Shown here: piece after piece, positions 49,895 to 61,777 of the stretch | Layout: each line of letters starts with the position of its first letter | Position numbering within the stretch: the first letter of the stretch is position 1 | NCBI GenBank assembly: GCA_003640385.1 | Contig: RCAB01000256.1 | Location: 26,233-90,232 of the forward strand | Direction: 5' to 3' | DNA length: 64,000 nucleotides | From: Setaria digitata | Lineage: Eukaryota > Nematoda > Chromadorea > Rhabditida > Setariidae | Made by a program: the position numbers and the translations under genes | The notes under the pieces: model-generated | What the model was told of the DNA's origin: nothing | Databases searched by the model: none | The model's input: the letters and a program-made list of their open reading frames with translations, nothing else

Positions 49895-52800
49895 TTAAGT
49901 AATATTGGTGTCTACTTCTGAGTTTTGTATACTTCCTTCCAGTCCAATCAATTTTTCGTCCATATATTTCCGAATCTGACGCATGCACAACAATGATTTC
50001 TCCATTGGAAACGATGCCAAATCTTCCGCTAATCCATTTACTGAAAAGACAAAATTATGACGCAATTTCGAAGACAAGTAGGGTTTTCATTCATGGAAAA
50101 AGAAATAAATGTTCCATTCTCAACTATATTCATTCCAAGTGTCTCCAACAAGAGCACTTTTTTACTTTTTGGATATTGAATTATAATATAGATCGAAAAT
50201 TTTCCTTAATTTTTTTTTTAGTTTTCATTTCTAGGATATTGAATTATAATATAAACAGTAACTAAGCTNGTATAGATCGAAAATTTTCCTTAATTTTTTT
50301 TTAGTTTTCATTTCTAGGATATTGAATTATAATATAAACAGTAACTAAGCTATGTTCTAAGCCTTTTTTCGTTTTTAATTACCTTATCACAAGGACAGCA
50401 AAAGATTCCTATCCTCAGAAAAACCAAAATCTCGAAACAAATAAATTTTGAAAAAAAAAAACAAACAAGAATTTATAAAAATAACCAAAAAAGTTGATGC
50501 GCCTTCTAAACGCGTCATTTTTCGTGCCAAAAGAGGTCTGTGTAAGCCATGATCCTTGCTGCTGCAGCCCCTAAAATATGTGACTTTTACAGAAAAAGAA
50601 ATCGTTTATTAATAGTTAAAAAGATCCTCATTCTGATTAAAAACCTAGTACAACACGTTCTTATGATAACGAATGCGTAATAATTTTTGTACGTTGATGT
50701 CTTAATGAATTGAAATTTCAGATATTCAACGAGTTAAACAAGGCAATGCAAACAATCACGAATAAAGATATCGGTTTGAAGCTTCTTTCGTAAAATTTAT
50801 CACATTATAAATGGGCAAAAACATTACAGACGAAGAATTAAAAGTAAGTATTTACAGGTGAAGGAGATTTAGCTGGATGAGATGAAAACCCAATTGACTG
50901 CAAAATCCTGTTCGCCGTTTCACTAACATCCATTATTTTTGCATCGCCCGCAACGGAAGGTTCAACTGCTGCATCATGTTGCTCAGTACTTGTCTGATCA
51001 TCGAAATTATCCAACTTGGATTCAGTCTCTAAATAACACAGAATGAAAATACCTGAACTTACAGAATCTGAAGATTCAACATCTACAGATAAAAAGTGGA
51101 GATAAACGGAAGAAACGATTCCTGATTTTTCATCTAAAACAAAAGAAAAAGGTCTCAATAGAAATGAGAATAACAAAAAAATTACCATTAGACACTGTCC
51201 CATCATTATCATTCCCGTTGCTTTGGTCAAAGAGTTCAACATTCCCTGAAAAAATAACCAAAAAAGTAAATGAAGGAGCAAGGTAAACTGCATTTCTAAC
51301 AGAAACGAAAAGTTTTTCTAATTTCATTTATTACCAAATAATTCCAATAACTTGCCATCTTCCTCCCCTTCGATTCCATCTCCACCTAAACCCTCATCTT
51401 GTTCATCTTCGTACTCGTATGACAAGAAGTTTGATGGTGACTGTTCTTCAGATCCAGATACATTCGAGCTTACCTTTAACCGTAACTCACAAAGCTGTTT
51501 TTTCCTCTGAAACTAATGGATGACAAAATTTTATAATTAATCTTTTGTAAAAAAAAAAAAAAAAGTAGAAAAGAAAAAGCGAAATCAACGAATGAATTGG
51601 CTGCCAAAAAAGCCAACTTATTTTCATTGATAATAAAACATTTATTTTTTTTTTGAAAAAGAATTAAACAGCACTATCTTATAATTTCAGTAGTATTTTA
51701 ACGAATTCTGAAACACTTCTCTATATCAGCCATTAACTTCAAAAAATACTACTTTCAAGATAACCTTGAGAATCTCTTCCCATTCTCGTTGAGTTATGGC
51801 GAATTCCGCAAGATGTCTGGATTTTAGATGTTTCATCAAATTACCAGAACACGCGTATGCCACATGCACACCACATAATTTACAATTAGAACTTTTTCTA
51901 TTAATTCGACAGAAATAACGCCAACTGGGATGTTCTGCTGCGCGACCACGTCTTTTCCACATACTTCTATCTACAAATCAGGCTAAGGATTATCCTAATA
52001 AATTCATGATTAGCTCCGATAAAGAATGATTCCATAATTCCTAATGATCAATGCAGTTAAATTTTAGTCCAAAATTTGAGTTTTCAACCTGAAGTTTGAT
52101 TTTTCTCTTCTAACGAAACAATGTGAGACTTACGGAACAATGAGGTTTCGGAAGATAACCGATTAAAATCAGCTTTCAGTTGCAATTTCATCTGCCACGA
52201 CTGATCAAGCTCAACAGCAATCTGGAATCGATTATATGACGCAAATAAAATTTAAAAAATGAAATTTAGAAGAAACAAAACAGCAGTGAACGCTATAAAG
52301 AATATCTTTATCTTTTCACAATATCCGGTCAGGACAGAGTGCAAGGCATCTTATTAAACCATTTTTCTAGCATTTCAAAGAAGCAGTGCTTTCTTTCTGC
52401 AGATTGCACATGACTTCATTTCTCAAAACTAATTTTGTGTTGCCAACTCACCTGCGGGTGACAGCTACTGAAGTGCTGCATTGCATTCCGTGTGTTTAAA
52501 CATTTTACCACTTTGGAGCATATTCGACATATCATACAGTTATGTTCGTCGACTCGTTGTACTAACTCCCAGCACGGATGCTCCGCCACACGTCCACGTC
52601 TTGGTCCTGGAAATGATCTTTTCTCGAAGATTTCCACATAAAATGTTCGACAACACAGAAATCCATAAGTGGAATTAAAAAAAAAATCGTATAAGAATAC
52701 GAAAGAATGTTTCCGAAGAGTGCGAATTCCTAAGCTTGCTAAATTTAAAATGAGAAAGGGAGATCTTATATGAAATGTTAATCATGTGCTGACATTATCA

Positions 52801-52978
52801 ACTAACTTTTTTCATTGGATTCTGATCCTCCAGGTCTACTAACACTGTAATTCTTGTTCTGTTGCGTTATAAGGGTGGAAATATCAGCAAGTGTATTTGC
52901 AGTAGCTGTTGCTTCCGCGATATCTTGTTCTTGACCGTTCAACTCGTCCTTGATATCAGTGAACATATCCATATTCAT
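49895..52978 (-). CDS. double BED zinc-finger protein, copy B (complete)
   Basis: Nine exons close in phase to give 453 aa: 52807-52978, 52452-52606, 52134-52221, 51765-51970, 51335-51506, 51186-51245, 50856-51133, 50486-50570, 49895-50040. Finger 1 is CRICSKVVKCLNTRNAMQHF, ending SSCH, after HPCWELV. Finger 2 is CKLCGVHVAYACSGNLMKHL, ending KSRH, after HPSWRYF. It shares with copy A the N-terminal EATATANTLADIS motif, the RKKQLCELR element and the C-terminal SLLCMRQIRKYMDEKLIGLE helix. Compared with A, the second finger region is split by one extra intron (51971-52133) and the acidic middle is longer. The exon 50856-51133 contains splice-like sequences, but its frame is only coherent unspliced. 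The start MNMDMF is chosen by alignment; an earlier in-frame ATG exists at 53039-53041. Confidence 0.9.
50187..50351. repeat. direct duplicate of about 82 bp around a single N (assembly join)
   Basis: 50187-50268 is repeated at 50271-50351 with a one- or two-base poly-T length difference, separated by N at 50269. It falls in an intron of BED copy B. It is the same artefact type as at 9771. Confidence 0.85.
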
Positions 52979-53583
52979 GACTGATGAAGCATTAAGCACA
53001 GGAGAAAACAGACGTTGTGCTATCTTCCAGGAGAGCAACACAACAGCAGCTAGGCTCCTATCATGGAACCCTTTTGTGGCTCAGCACAGATCTCGCTGTT
53101 ATGCTACCAACACAACCTTGAGATACTTGATGTGAAAGAACAGCTTACTGACCGCAGACCAACAGATTCTGAAATTTAAATTTAAATTATTCCACTGATA
53201 CCAACAGCAAAGTAATGGGGAGCAGGCAACGCCACACTGCGGGAACAGCAATTTTACAATTTTCGATGGAACCCAACGCAGGCGCCCCCTCGGAGCACAC
53301 TACCTTCCCTCTCATTTTTATTCAATTTCAATTCAATTCCCCCAGCAGGGAGTCACTTAAAGACACATACACATACATATACACATACACACATGCATAC
53401 ACACATATGCAATTACATATAAATCAGAAATCGATAAAATACATTCAGTTCTTGAGTACAACGCTGCTCTATATTGCTAAATATACATATACATTATGTG
53501 CACATGGAAAATATGTACTGGAGTATATATCGGAATAGTATATATAAATACACATTTATGCACACGGCACTGCTCTCCTGACA

Positions 53584-53614
53584 ATACTACTAGTGTTAGT
53601 ATTGCTAGTAGTAT
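53584..53614. repeat. perfect 10-bp inverted repeat
   Basis: atactactag (53584-53593) and ctagtagtat (53605-53614), exact reverse complements with an 11-nt spacer. Confidence 0.8.
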
Positions 53615-53639
53615 GGGCGTAAGCTGTTGGGAGACAGCG

Positions 53640-53890
53640 TTATGAATGATTATGAGATTGGGAATGAATGGAAATGGAACTGAATGGGATAGGATTGGAA
53701 TGGAAAGACAGAATTGGAATGGAGCGAAGGGAGTAGAATAGAAGAAAAGAGCAAAGAATGAAGAATAGAAGAGGAATTGAATTGGGGAGAGTAGAAATGA
53801 ATTGGAAAGAAACAATTAAGTAGGATGGAAGGAAAGTGGAATGGAATGGAATTGAATTGAATGAAATAGAATGGAATGTGAGAGGATGGG
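53640..53890 (+). repeat. imperfect GGAAT/TGGAA purine-rich simple repeat
   Basis: About 250 bp in which one strand is almost free of C and is built from variants of ggaat, tggaa, gaatg and aagga. It resembles degenerate pentamer satellite sequence and is unlike the surrounding AT-rich DNA. Confidence 0.75.
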
Positions 53891-54078
53891 GAAGGATAGT
53901 TGCTGGGCAGATAAATGCACAGATAATGGCGTCTATGGAGAAAGCGAGATTAGAGGAGGAGGAGGTTGAGGGACGGAAGTTAATTGGGGACCTGAAAGGT
54001 CATGTCAAAGGTTTAGGTGAATGTCATTGTGCTTTGCATGCCGTTGTAGGGGTTAGTAAGCAAAGTGAGTCGGAATAG
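53836..54078 (+). CDS. orphan open frame, 80 aa
   Basis: The frame begins in the GGAAT repeat (MEWNGIELNEIEW) and continues past it into a higher-GC stretch encoding MASMEKARLEEEEVEGRKLI and GHVKGLGECHCALHAV. The second part looks protein-like (charged helix, then Cys/His). No splice sites or similarity were recognised. It may be a fragment of an old gene or element fused to repeat. Confidence 0.2.
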   Translation: MEWNGIELNEIEWNVRGWGRIVAGQINAQIMASMEKARLEEEEVEGRKLIGDLKGHVKGLGECHCALHAVVGVSKQSESE

Positions 54079-55784
54079 CCTGATGAGCTTAATCGTCTTC
54101 GTCTGTTGACTGTAGGACTAGTCTGAAGTTGTCCTGGCCCTGAAATTCTTCCCTTCATTGGCCAGACTAAATGGTCTGAGAGATAGCTTCAACTAAGGAA
54201 CTAAAAAGTAATGCTTTGGAGTTTTTACTAAAACAAAAATCGTTTCATCCAGTCATTTGGAACATTGCTATAAAATAGGAAACTTTCCACAATAACCGAA
54301 TAACAAAAGGCGAATTGAACAGAAGTGAATCAGTCAAAATTGAAATTTCTTTTGCGCTTTTCTACTCTCCGATGATACGACAAATAACTCTTGCAATACT
54401 CCCACTCATTCCTTCAAATTTATCATATCTTTTGCTGATAATGAGCTAACTGACTGGAAATGGAAGCTGTTCAGTTCCTAAGGTGCATCTGATATTAGTG
54501 AGTTCTTCGGTCAACCGAAATTTAAACTGTAATATTTGTAAAGCGGCCGAAAATTATTAATGGAATAATTAGAACAAATTAAGCTTTAGTTTGTTCCAGA
54601 TTTCAATAAAAAACTAAACTGAAAACTAAATTCAGCAAGAAGTTTCGTAATAGTTGCATTTTGAAAGGAATATTATAATTTAATAGTTATAATTGAGGAT
54701 GTTCGATATTTAGAATACATTCTATATACTTAGGATATTTAGGATGCTCGACCGCATATTTCAGATGGAAAAAGTGGAGAAAGTTTTCCAGTCTGGAAAA
54801 ATTATCAATGTTATTTAAAATATTACAAATTCACACATTTGAAAAGCAGAATTTTCATAAATACAAATAAGAGCGCCAAGCTTAAGCTTACTTAACACTT
54901 ATTTTATTTACCTGTTTTGTGGTACCGCCACCTTTGATGGGATCTAATGAACTGATTTGACAAATTTCCCAAATTTTAATATCCCATGCAAGTACTGTTG
55001 CAATTAATACAATAAATAAATAAGCAAGAGGAAATCATTAAATAATTAGATGAAGTTAAGTAATGGGTTTATTTTTCGCAATAATGAATAATTAATTATT
55101 AGTGCTGGAGATGGGACAACTGTTTTATCGTGTTAAATTGATTTTAATTGCTGGATGGGTTGTCCATATACAGATGTACACCATATCCATGATTAACACA
55201 ACATTCAACAAATATAATTTTAATTAATGGCTAAAATTAACATTATTTAGCTAATTATATGAAATGATCGCATAAATATTATAAAACTTCCAATTCATGC
55301 AACTTTTCCAGAAAAAAATTTGCTAATTATGAGTTTTAACTTTCATCAATTAAATATTATGCTCACTGGCTTTTGAAAGCGAATGAACAAGTTGAATGCT
55401 GAGACAAAGGACTTCCAGGTATCAGAAAAGTCATCTGTCAAAATATTTTCAAATATTAAGAATGAATGCTAATATTCAGTAGTCTACCGTAGATATTAAT
55501 CACACTTTTCAGCCTCCAATTTTTTGTATTCTTGGACAAATTGATTTTGATATGTTGCCCTTCTCTAAATTATCTATGCAAACTTAAATCATTTCTTTTT
55601 CAAACAGCTGAATTAAGTCCTGAAAATTTCCTGAAATTGCATGCTGTGCATTTTAGGACTAAAAAGAACAAAAAATCCCTCTAACACAAAATGATTGATG
55701 ATAATTTTGCTGAACAGTAATTGGCTACTATACAGCATCCTCTACTTAGTTGGCAATTACCGTTCACCAAAATGATTATCAATC

Positions 55785-56041
<257 letters not shown>

Positions 56042-57304
56042 ATTTTCTTTTTTTCGAGGCTAGAGGGGGGGGGTTTGTGACATATTGACATGTTTCGAGA
56101 ATGTAGTGATGTTGACAAATTGACATGAAAACCTGAGGAGAACTGTGATGTCGTTTGCATTTTAAATGGTTTGTAAGCGACATCAATTTGAACAATGCAT
56201 TATAGATGAAAGCTTAGCAAACACCATATTGGCAGTGTCGAGATCTCGATCTTGACGAGCTTTAGAAAAGATCCAGGAGCCAAAATGATTCGCAATCTGA
56301 CAAATGATCGGTAACTAAGTTTATATAATGTTAGCTTGGAAAGTTACATATTTACGAGAGTAAACCAGTCCACTGTTCTCGAGATGTTCACACTGCAAAT
56401 CAAGTTTATTTTCAAATTTATATATAAAATGATTTTTTTTTTCAGACTTTTGTTTCCTCGTCATGCTTTCATTGCTTATTTTTAAAATGGAAGTTTTTTG
56501 AGCTTTTCAAAACTTAAACTGAATAAACTTCAAACATTTCTGTGATGCTGCAAAAATTGAAAAACACTTAGCACTAAAGGAAAATGAGAACACAGGATAT
56601 GAATGCGGAGAAAGTAAGGAGCATGCCGAAGCAAAGCGTAAGTGACGTGCCCCAAACTAGTTGATATGTAAATTAGATGGTCACTAGGAATGCTAATTTG
56701 ACTGTCTTGAAATTGGAAGTGTTAAAATATTTTAAAAATAACTGCTGAAGGTGAAAACTACGAGTTCCGAATTCGTTTTTCTAATACCACAAGCGAATCA
56801 CAATAGATGAGAGTACTGTAGCACCATCCAAGCAAACAGGTAACAGGTATATCGTGACAAGCAATGACTGACAAAAGCAGCCCTTAAAGCTATGATAATT
56901 TCAAGATAATTAACACTCAATTTCACTCACTGAAGTAGTGAGTAATAAACTTGCATGGTCTGTTATCGAGTATCCCGTTTTAGCTTTTTTAGCCATATGG
57001 CTTACAATAAAAGAGTTACACTTCATAGCATCTGGCCAATTAATTCAGGTATGTTTCAGCGAATGTCCTCAAACATCCATAAATAAATAGCTGTGGCAAT
57101 GGCACTCCATATCTTCCAGCTATATTTCAGGCCAAATTAGCAAGTTGTTTGATGTATGGGTACGAAATCGAACTCCGCCCTGCTATTCAAGGCTCTAAGG
57201 CTCTACAATTTACCGTAGTAAATGGATGGCAGGCTGGGCTTTACAGCGACTGCTATACTAATTATGTATTAAGAATCCACGTATTTCAAGCAGGTTGTTG
57301 GTGA

Positions 57305-60300
57305 ATGTATTGTTGTGCTGATGAGAAACCGGTCATTTTAGCCAATGGCCAAGCTGTCACACTGGCAACTATCACTACCGCTATCAATTCAGACAACACT
57401 ACTGATAACGGTACGGAGGATGAAAAGGTGAATCACTTCATTTCCCATTTGGATATTTGTGAAATTCGCGAAATTTCCATCACCGTATTTCAAAAGTTAT
57501 TTAAATTACTTTAAAAAATTCATTAGAAAGGACTGTGTCTGACAATTCTTTAATCTTCATTAATATACTAAACTTTTAAAAAAGCAAAGAATGAAACGAT
57601 AACAAAACGTCTTAGCTACAGTATTCAGTGAAGCTTACTATATTATTACTTCCTTTAAATTATTAACGTCTTGCAGTCTTACCACTCATTACAATTAATA
57701 TTGCCATTTTTGTTAAATCTTGAAAAATAATGCAAAGATTTTGGTATTGCTAACCTAAAAGTATTCAAAAATTGAGTTGCAGTATTGAGTATGCTTAATA
57801 CCCGACTTTATCCAGTAGCTGTGAATATTTCAGAAAATTCAAATTTATTAATTCGAGAGATATGTAAAGTTGCAAAGCTGTGTTTTTTTCCTTTGTATAA
57901 ATTTCCATATATCTGACGTTGCCAATTATACTATGATAATACTATCAGTTATGTGTGAATTTTATCAAAAATTTCGAAAAAGTCTATGTATACAACAATG
58001 CATATTTAGCATATTTACTTTTTCTTTCTGAATATTTCATATTAGCAAAAGAAAAGCTTTGCATCATTTTTTCTTTTTTCATTAAGGAATGGCTGTCAAA
58101 GAGTAACAGATTGTTGTTGAAATAATTTTAAGTGATAACATACCAAGATTTTCTAATTTCTAAAATTTTCTAATTAGTAGACTTTTCAATTGTCATCATT
58201 TCCATTTTCTGTTAGTACATCTTGAAATAAATTTGATTTAATTAATTTTATTAATACAAACATCATTTAACTATTTGCTCCAATTTCAAGTAATTATATT
58301 TACCCTTTCTTAATTACTATTAATTACCATAATAATAGAAAATCTCAAATTGTTGCGGAAAGTAATTTTAAAATTTTTAGATTATCTGTAAACGATGTCA
58401 ATTTTCAATCACACATGAATTCATGTTAAAGGTATTTCTTTCCCAATACTAACAAATAATTTAATTAAACGCTTAGTAAGAGATCATGAATCAGATGCCA
58501 ATAATTCTATCCACCGCCTTGAAGAACGGAAGCATCAATTAACCTGAATCTTCAAGGTTCCTCGGAGCTTTGACAAACGGAAACACCAATCAGTCTTGAG
58601 GAATCTTGGAGAATTGTTCAAAGCTTTAAAACGCATTTTTTATTTGTGCCCTTCTATGCCACTAACTTGCCGTAATATGTCACTTTAGTAGAAGGAAGTA
58701 ATGTTTAGTAAGAGGTTTTTCACTGAGCTGAGAGGATTTCTCAACGATCAGTTGGAGCGCATTTTCTATCAACTGATCTTTCCTTGAAAATCAGAATTAT
58801 TTCTTCCGTTGTCCAAATATTGTTTCAAACCTTTCAGTTGCTTGTTCTTGTTTTAAATTAATTGTTTTAAACAATTTTCGATTCCACACTCTTGCATATC
58901 AGCAGGTCTACTTCGAGGATTTTCAGTTAGAATTTTTCATGTAATTCTTTTTTATAGATATGTAATTGGGTGTACCATGAAAATTGCGTGAGATGTTCAG
59001 TCTGTTCAGCCCTTCTTTACGATAAATGTTTTGAACGAAGTGGACATCTATACTGTCGCCTGCACTATTATCAGTAAATTTTATCAATTATGAGATGTTC
59101 TGAACTATCAGTTTTATCAAAATAATCTTCTACACTGCAAAAAAGAGTCATGTAATGTAAACAATTCATGTATACAATTACTAAATTAATTTTAAAAATT
59201 TATCTCTAACAAATATTTCTATTAATTTTAAAATGTATTTTGCAGAGAACATAGTCCAAATCGATGTGCGGGTTGTCGACAAGGTATTGCACCCACCGAA
59301 ATGATCTATAAAATTAAGGTATATTTTTTCAAATTATTTCCAAAAATTAAAAATACTTCCTGTTATCCCAATTATTTCATTAATTTTCAGAGTGATATAC
59401 TTTATCATATCGCCTGTCATCGATGTGTTCAATGTGGAAGAAAAATATTACAAGGTGAACAAATCTGCATCAATGAAATATCAAAAAGTATTGCATGCAT
59501 TAGCCATACCGTTTACACTACTGATTGTAAGTTCCATTACACTTCTTTCAGTTCTTCTTTTCAAGTTCATTCTATTATTTAATTCCTGACACTGCTGGAT
59601 AGAATTTATTTGCATTGAATTTTGCTCTTTTTCTAACGAAAAAACTTGTCTTTCAAGTTAAGTGTACTGCAATATTCAGAATGCTAATTTTCTGGTTAAA
59701 TTGTTTGATTACAATTTTTATTTGAGTATTCAATATTTCAACTCCAACAACGCCTACAGTCTGCATATTAGCGACAGATGACGGTAGTTTACTTTCTGAT
59801 GTTGTTTCAAGGTATTTTTTTTTTTAACTGTTCAAACTATTAATTATTAATTAAACTGAAAATTGCCGCTGAATATATATTCCAGTCTTTATTATCATGT
59901 TCTTTTTTGAATAAATTTATTTAATAACAGAAGTATTCATAAATTTTAAGCATTAAAAATCTGACTAAAGCAATAATTTTCTGAAGATTCATTCAGTTTA
60001 AAGATGAGGCAAATGAAATTAGAGAGAGATCCTACTATACGACATCAGATGTTATACAGACGATGATACTTTAAGGGAATTGGATTCCTCAACAAACCTT
60101 TTTACACATTCCCGTGACACGTACGGATATGAACAAAGTGATGAGTCAAATTTTCTAAAGCGTAGGGGACCACGCACCACAATTAAGCAGTATCAGGTAA
60201 AGAAGAATTTATTGCTCTTATTTATTCTTTTTTTCGAGCTGAAACTAAAGTAGAAGTGAAAATCATATACATCTTGAAATAGTTTCTTGTTTCAGTTGGA

Positions 60301-60876
60301 CGTACTGAATAGAATGTTTACGTCAACTCCAAAGCCATCGAAGCACGTGAGGGCCAAGCTAGCATTAGAAACAGGTCTCAGTATGCGTGTCATTCAGGTA
60401 GACTATATACTTTCAAAAAAGATTTCCTCACAATTTATTATTACATGACATGCTTAGTCTACAAAAATATCATATCTAAAAACCAAAAAATACACTTGTA
60501 CATCTCATTTCAGGTTTGGTTCCAAAATCGACGAAGCAAAGAACGAAGACTGAAACATTTGTGCAATTATTTGAGGCGATTTGAACAGCGTGGCTTAATT
60601 CCACCACCAATTGGTTTTGACAGTAATAATTATTTCTAGCTTGTCATAAGTATAGAAATCATGCAAGCATATGGAAATGTACAAAATTATTGGAAGGAAA
60701 AAAGTTCTGCATATTAGGCTAAGTGCTTGCTTAATTGATATGGATGATTACAATGTTACTTTTAAACTATTCTTCCAGCAGCTAGAAGGACAACTTCCAG
60801 TGATTCTATTACTTTGGAGCAACTATTATCATTTCCGTTTGAGACAGCGGAAGAAGCAGAAGAAGTTATTAATTAG
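57305..60876 (+). CDS. mec-3: MEC-3 LIM-homeodomain transcription factor, complete
   Basis: Ten exons close in phase to about 335 aa (C. elegans MEC-3 is 321): 57305-57427, 58381-58431, 58958-59073, 59246-59318, 59391-59526, 59760-59811, 60049-60196, 60296-60397, 60514-60622, 60779-60876. LIM1: [29 protein letters not shown] ... LHYY. LIM2: [27 protein letters not shown] ... ACISH. Homeodomain: [54 protein letters not shown], followed by the MEC-3-specific [10 protein letters not shown]. The acidic tail ([16 protein letters not shown]) comes from the last exon. Without the last splice the protein would stop at 60637-60639 (FDSNNYF). Known role: with UNC-86 it specifies touch-receptor neurons and activates its own gene. 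An AATAAA lies at 60890. The start of exon 7 is chosen between two possible acceptors. Confidence 0.96.
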
Positions 60877-61777
60877 AAAGAGAATCGTTAATAAATGACA
60901 AACTTGTAATTTAAATTTTCTTTTTGGAAAGACAAGACGAGAAAGTATGGGAATTTATTTATTATTAATCTTAATTTATCGGAAATACATATTCCTAGGC
61001 CAAATTTGTATTTTTATGTGACGCTAATATCTGAACTTTTCCATAAGCCAAGTTGGTCAGGAGCTGACATCTGACTTCCAATTTTGGTCGCGAAGAATGA
61101 TCTGAAAAAGGATTGCTAACAACATCATTTAAGAAACCTATTCCAACTTACATTCACATCTAATCGCTTGAAATATTATTCGTTTCTTTCAGATTTAAAA
61201 TATTTATCAAAATTGCTTATTGATTTTAGTCCATTTAAATGTAATAAATATTCATTATCGTTGATAGAAAAGGTAACTGAGAATTTTTTTTAACAAAAAT
61301 TGCCTGCAATAACGGACTAACTTTTCACTTTTCTCTCCAAGGAAGCATACTTTAGCAAGAAATTTGCATGAATTTTTTTTTATATAAAAATGAACAATTG
61401 AATCAAATAGTTAATTTTTACCAATTATAAATTTAAAAAGCGCTCCCATCAGTACAGCTCTGTTGTTTCATATATTTGCATTGTTAATCCTATTGTTTGG
61501 CTCTAATTTTATTTCATTTTTAATTCCAGTCAATCGATGCTTTATTTTTCTTTGATTTTTTTTTTCAAAAGAAGAATTAGAATTTACTAACATAAAGTCA
61601 AAATTTGCAATGAACTGACTGGAATTGAAATGCAGAAATTTATGTTAAAAAGTAATTTTAAATGAATGTGTAGTTCAAACAGTTTTTGCAAAACTAACAA
61701 TAAATAATAACATGAAGAAAAGACAAAATTAAATATCTAAATTTGGAATATTAGAATGAATTAAAGAAGTTTGAAAC
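60877..61777. other. intergenic between mec-3 and the phosphatase
   Basis: AT-rich, with the mec-3 polyadenylation signal at 60890-60895. No other gene is seen. Confidence 0.6.

Noticed and set aside
51020..51100. A 34-nt intron (GTAAGT ... TTATTTAG) inside an exon of BED copy B.
   Set aside because: Removing it shifts the frame into stops, and it is shorter than plausible nematode introns.
57078..57088. cataaataaat upstream of mec-3 as a POU (UNC-86) site.
   Set aside because: Such AT-rich strings occur throughout the window; without conservation it is indistinguishable from background.
57130..57260. Possible tRNA on the minus strand (B-box-like agttcgatttc).
   Set aside because: No acceptor stem or A-box at the right distance, and the T-arm does not pair.
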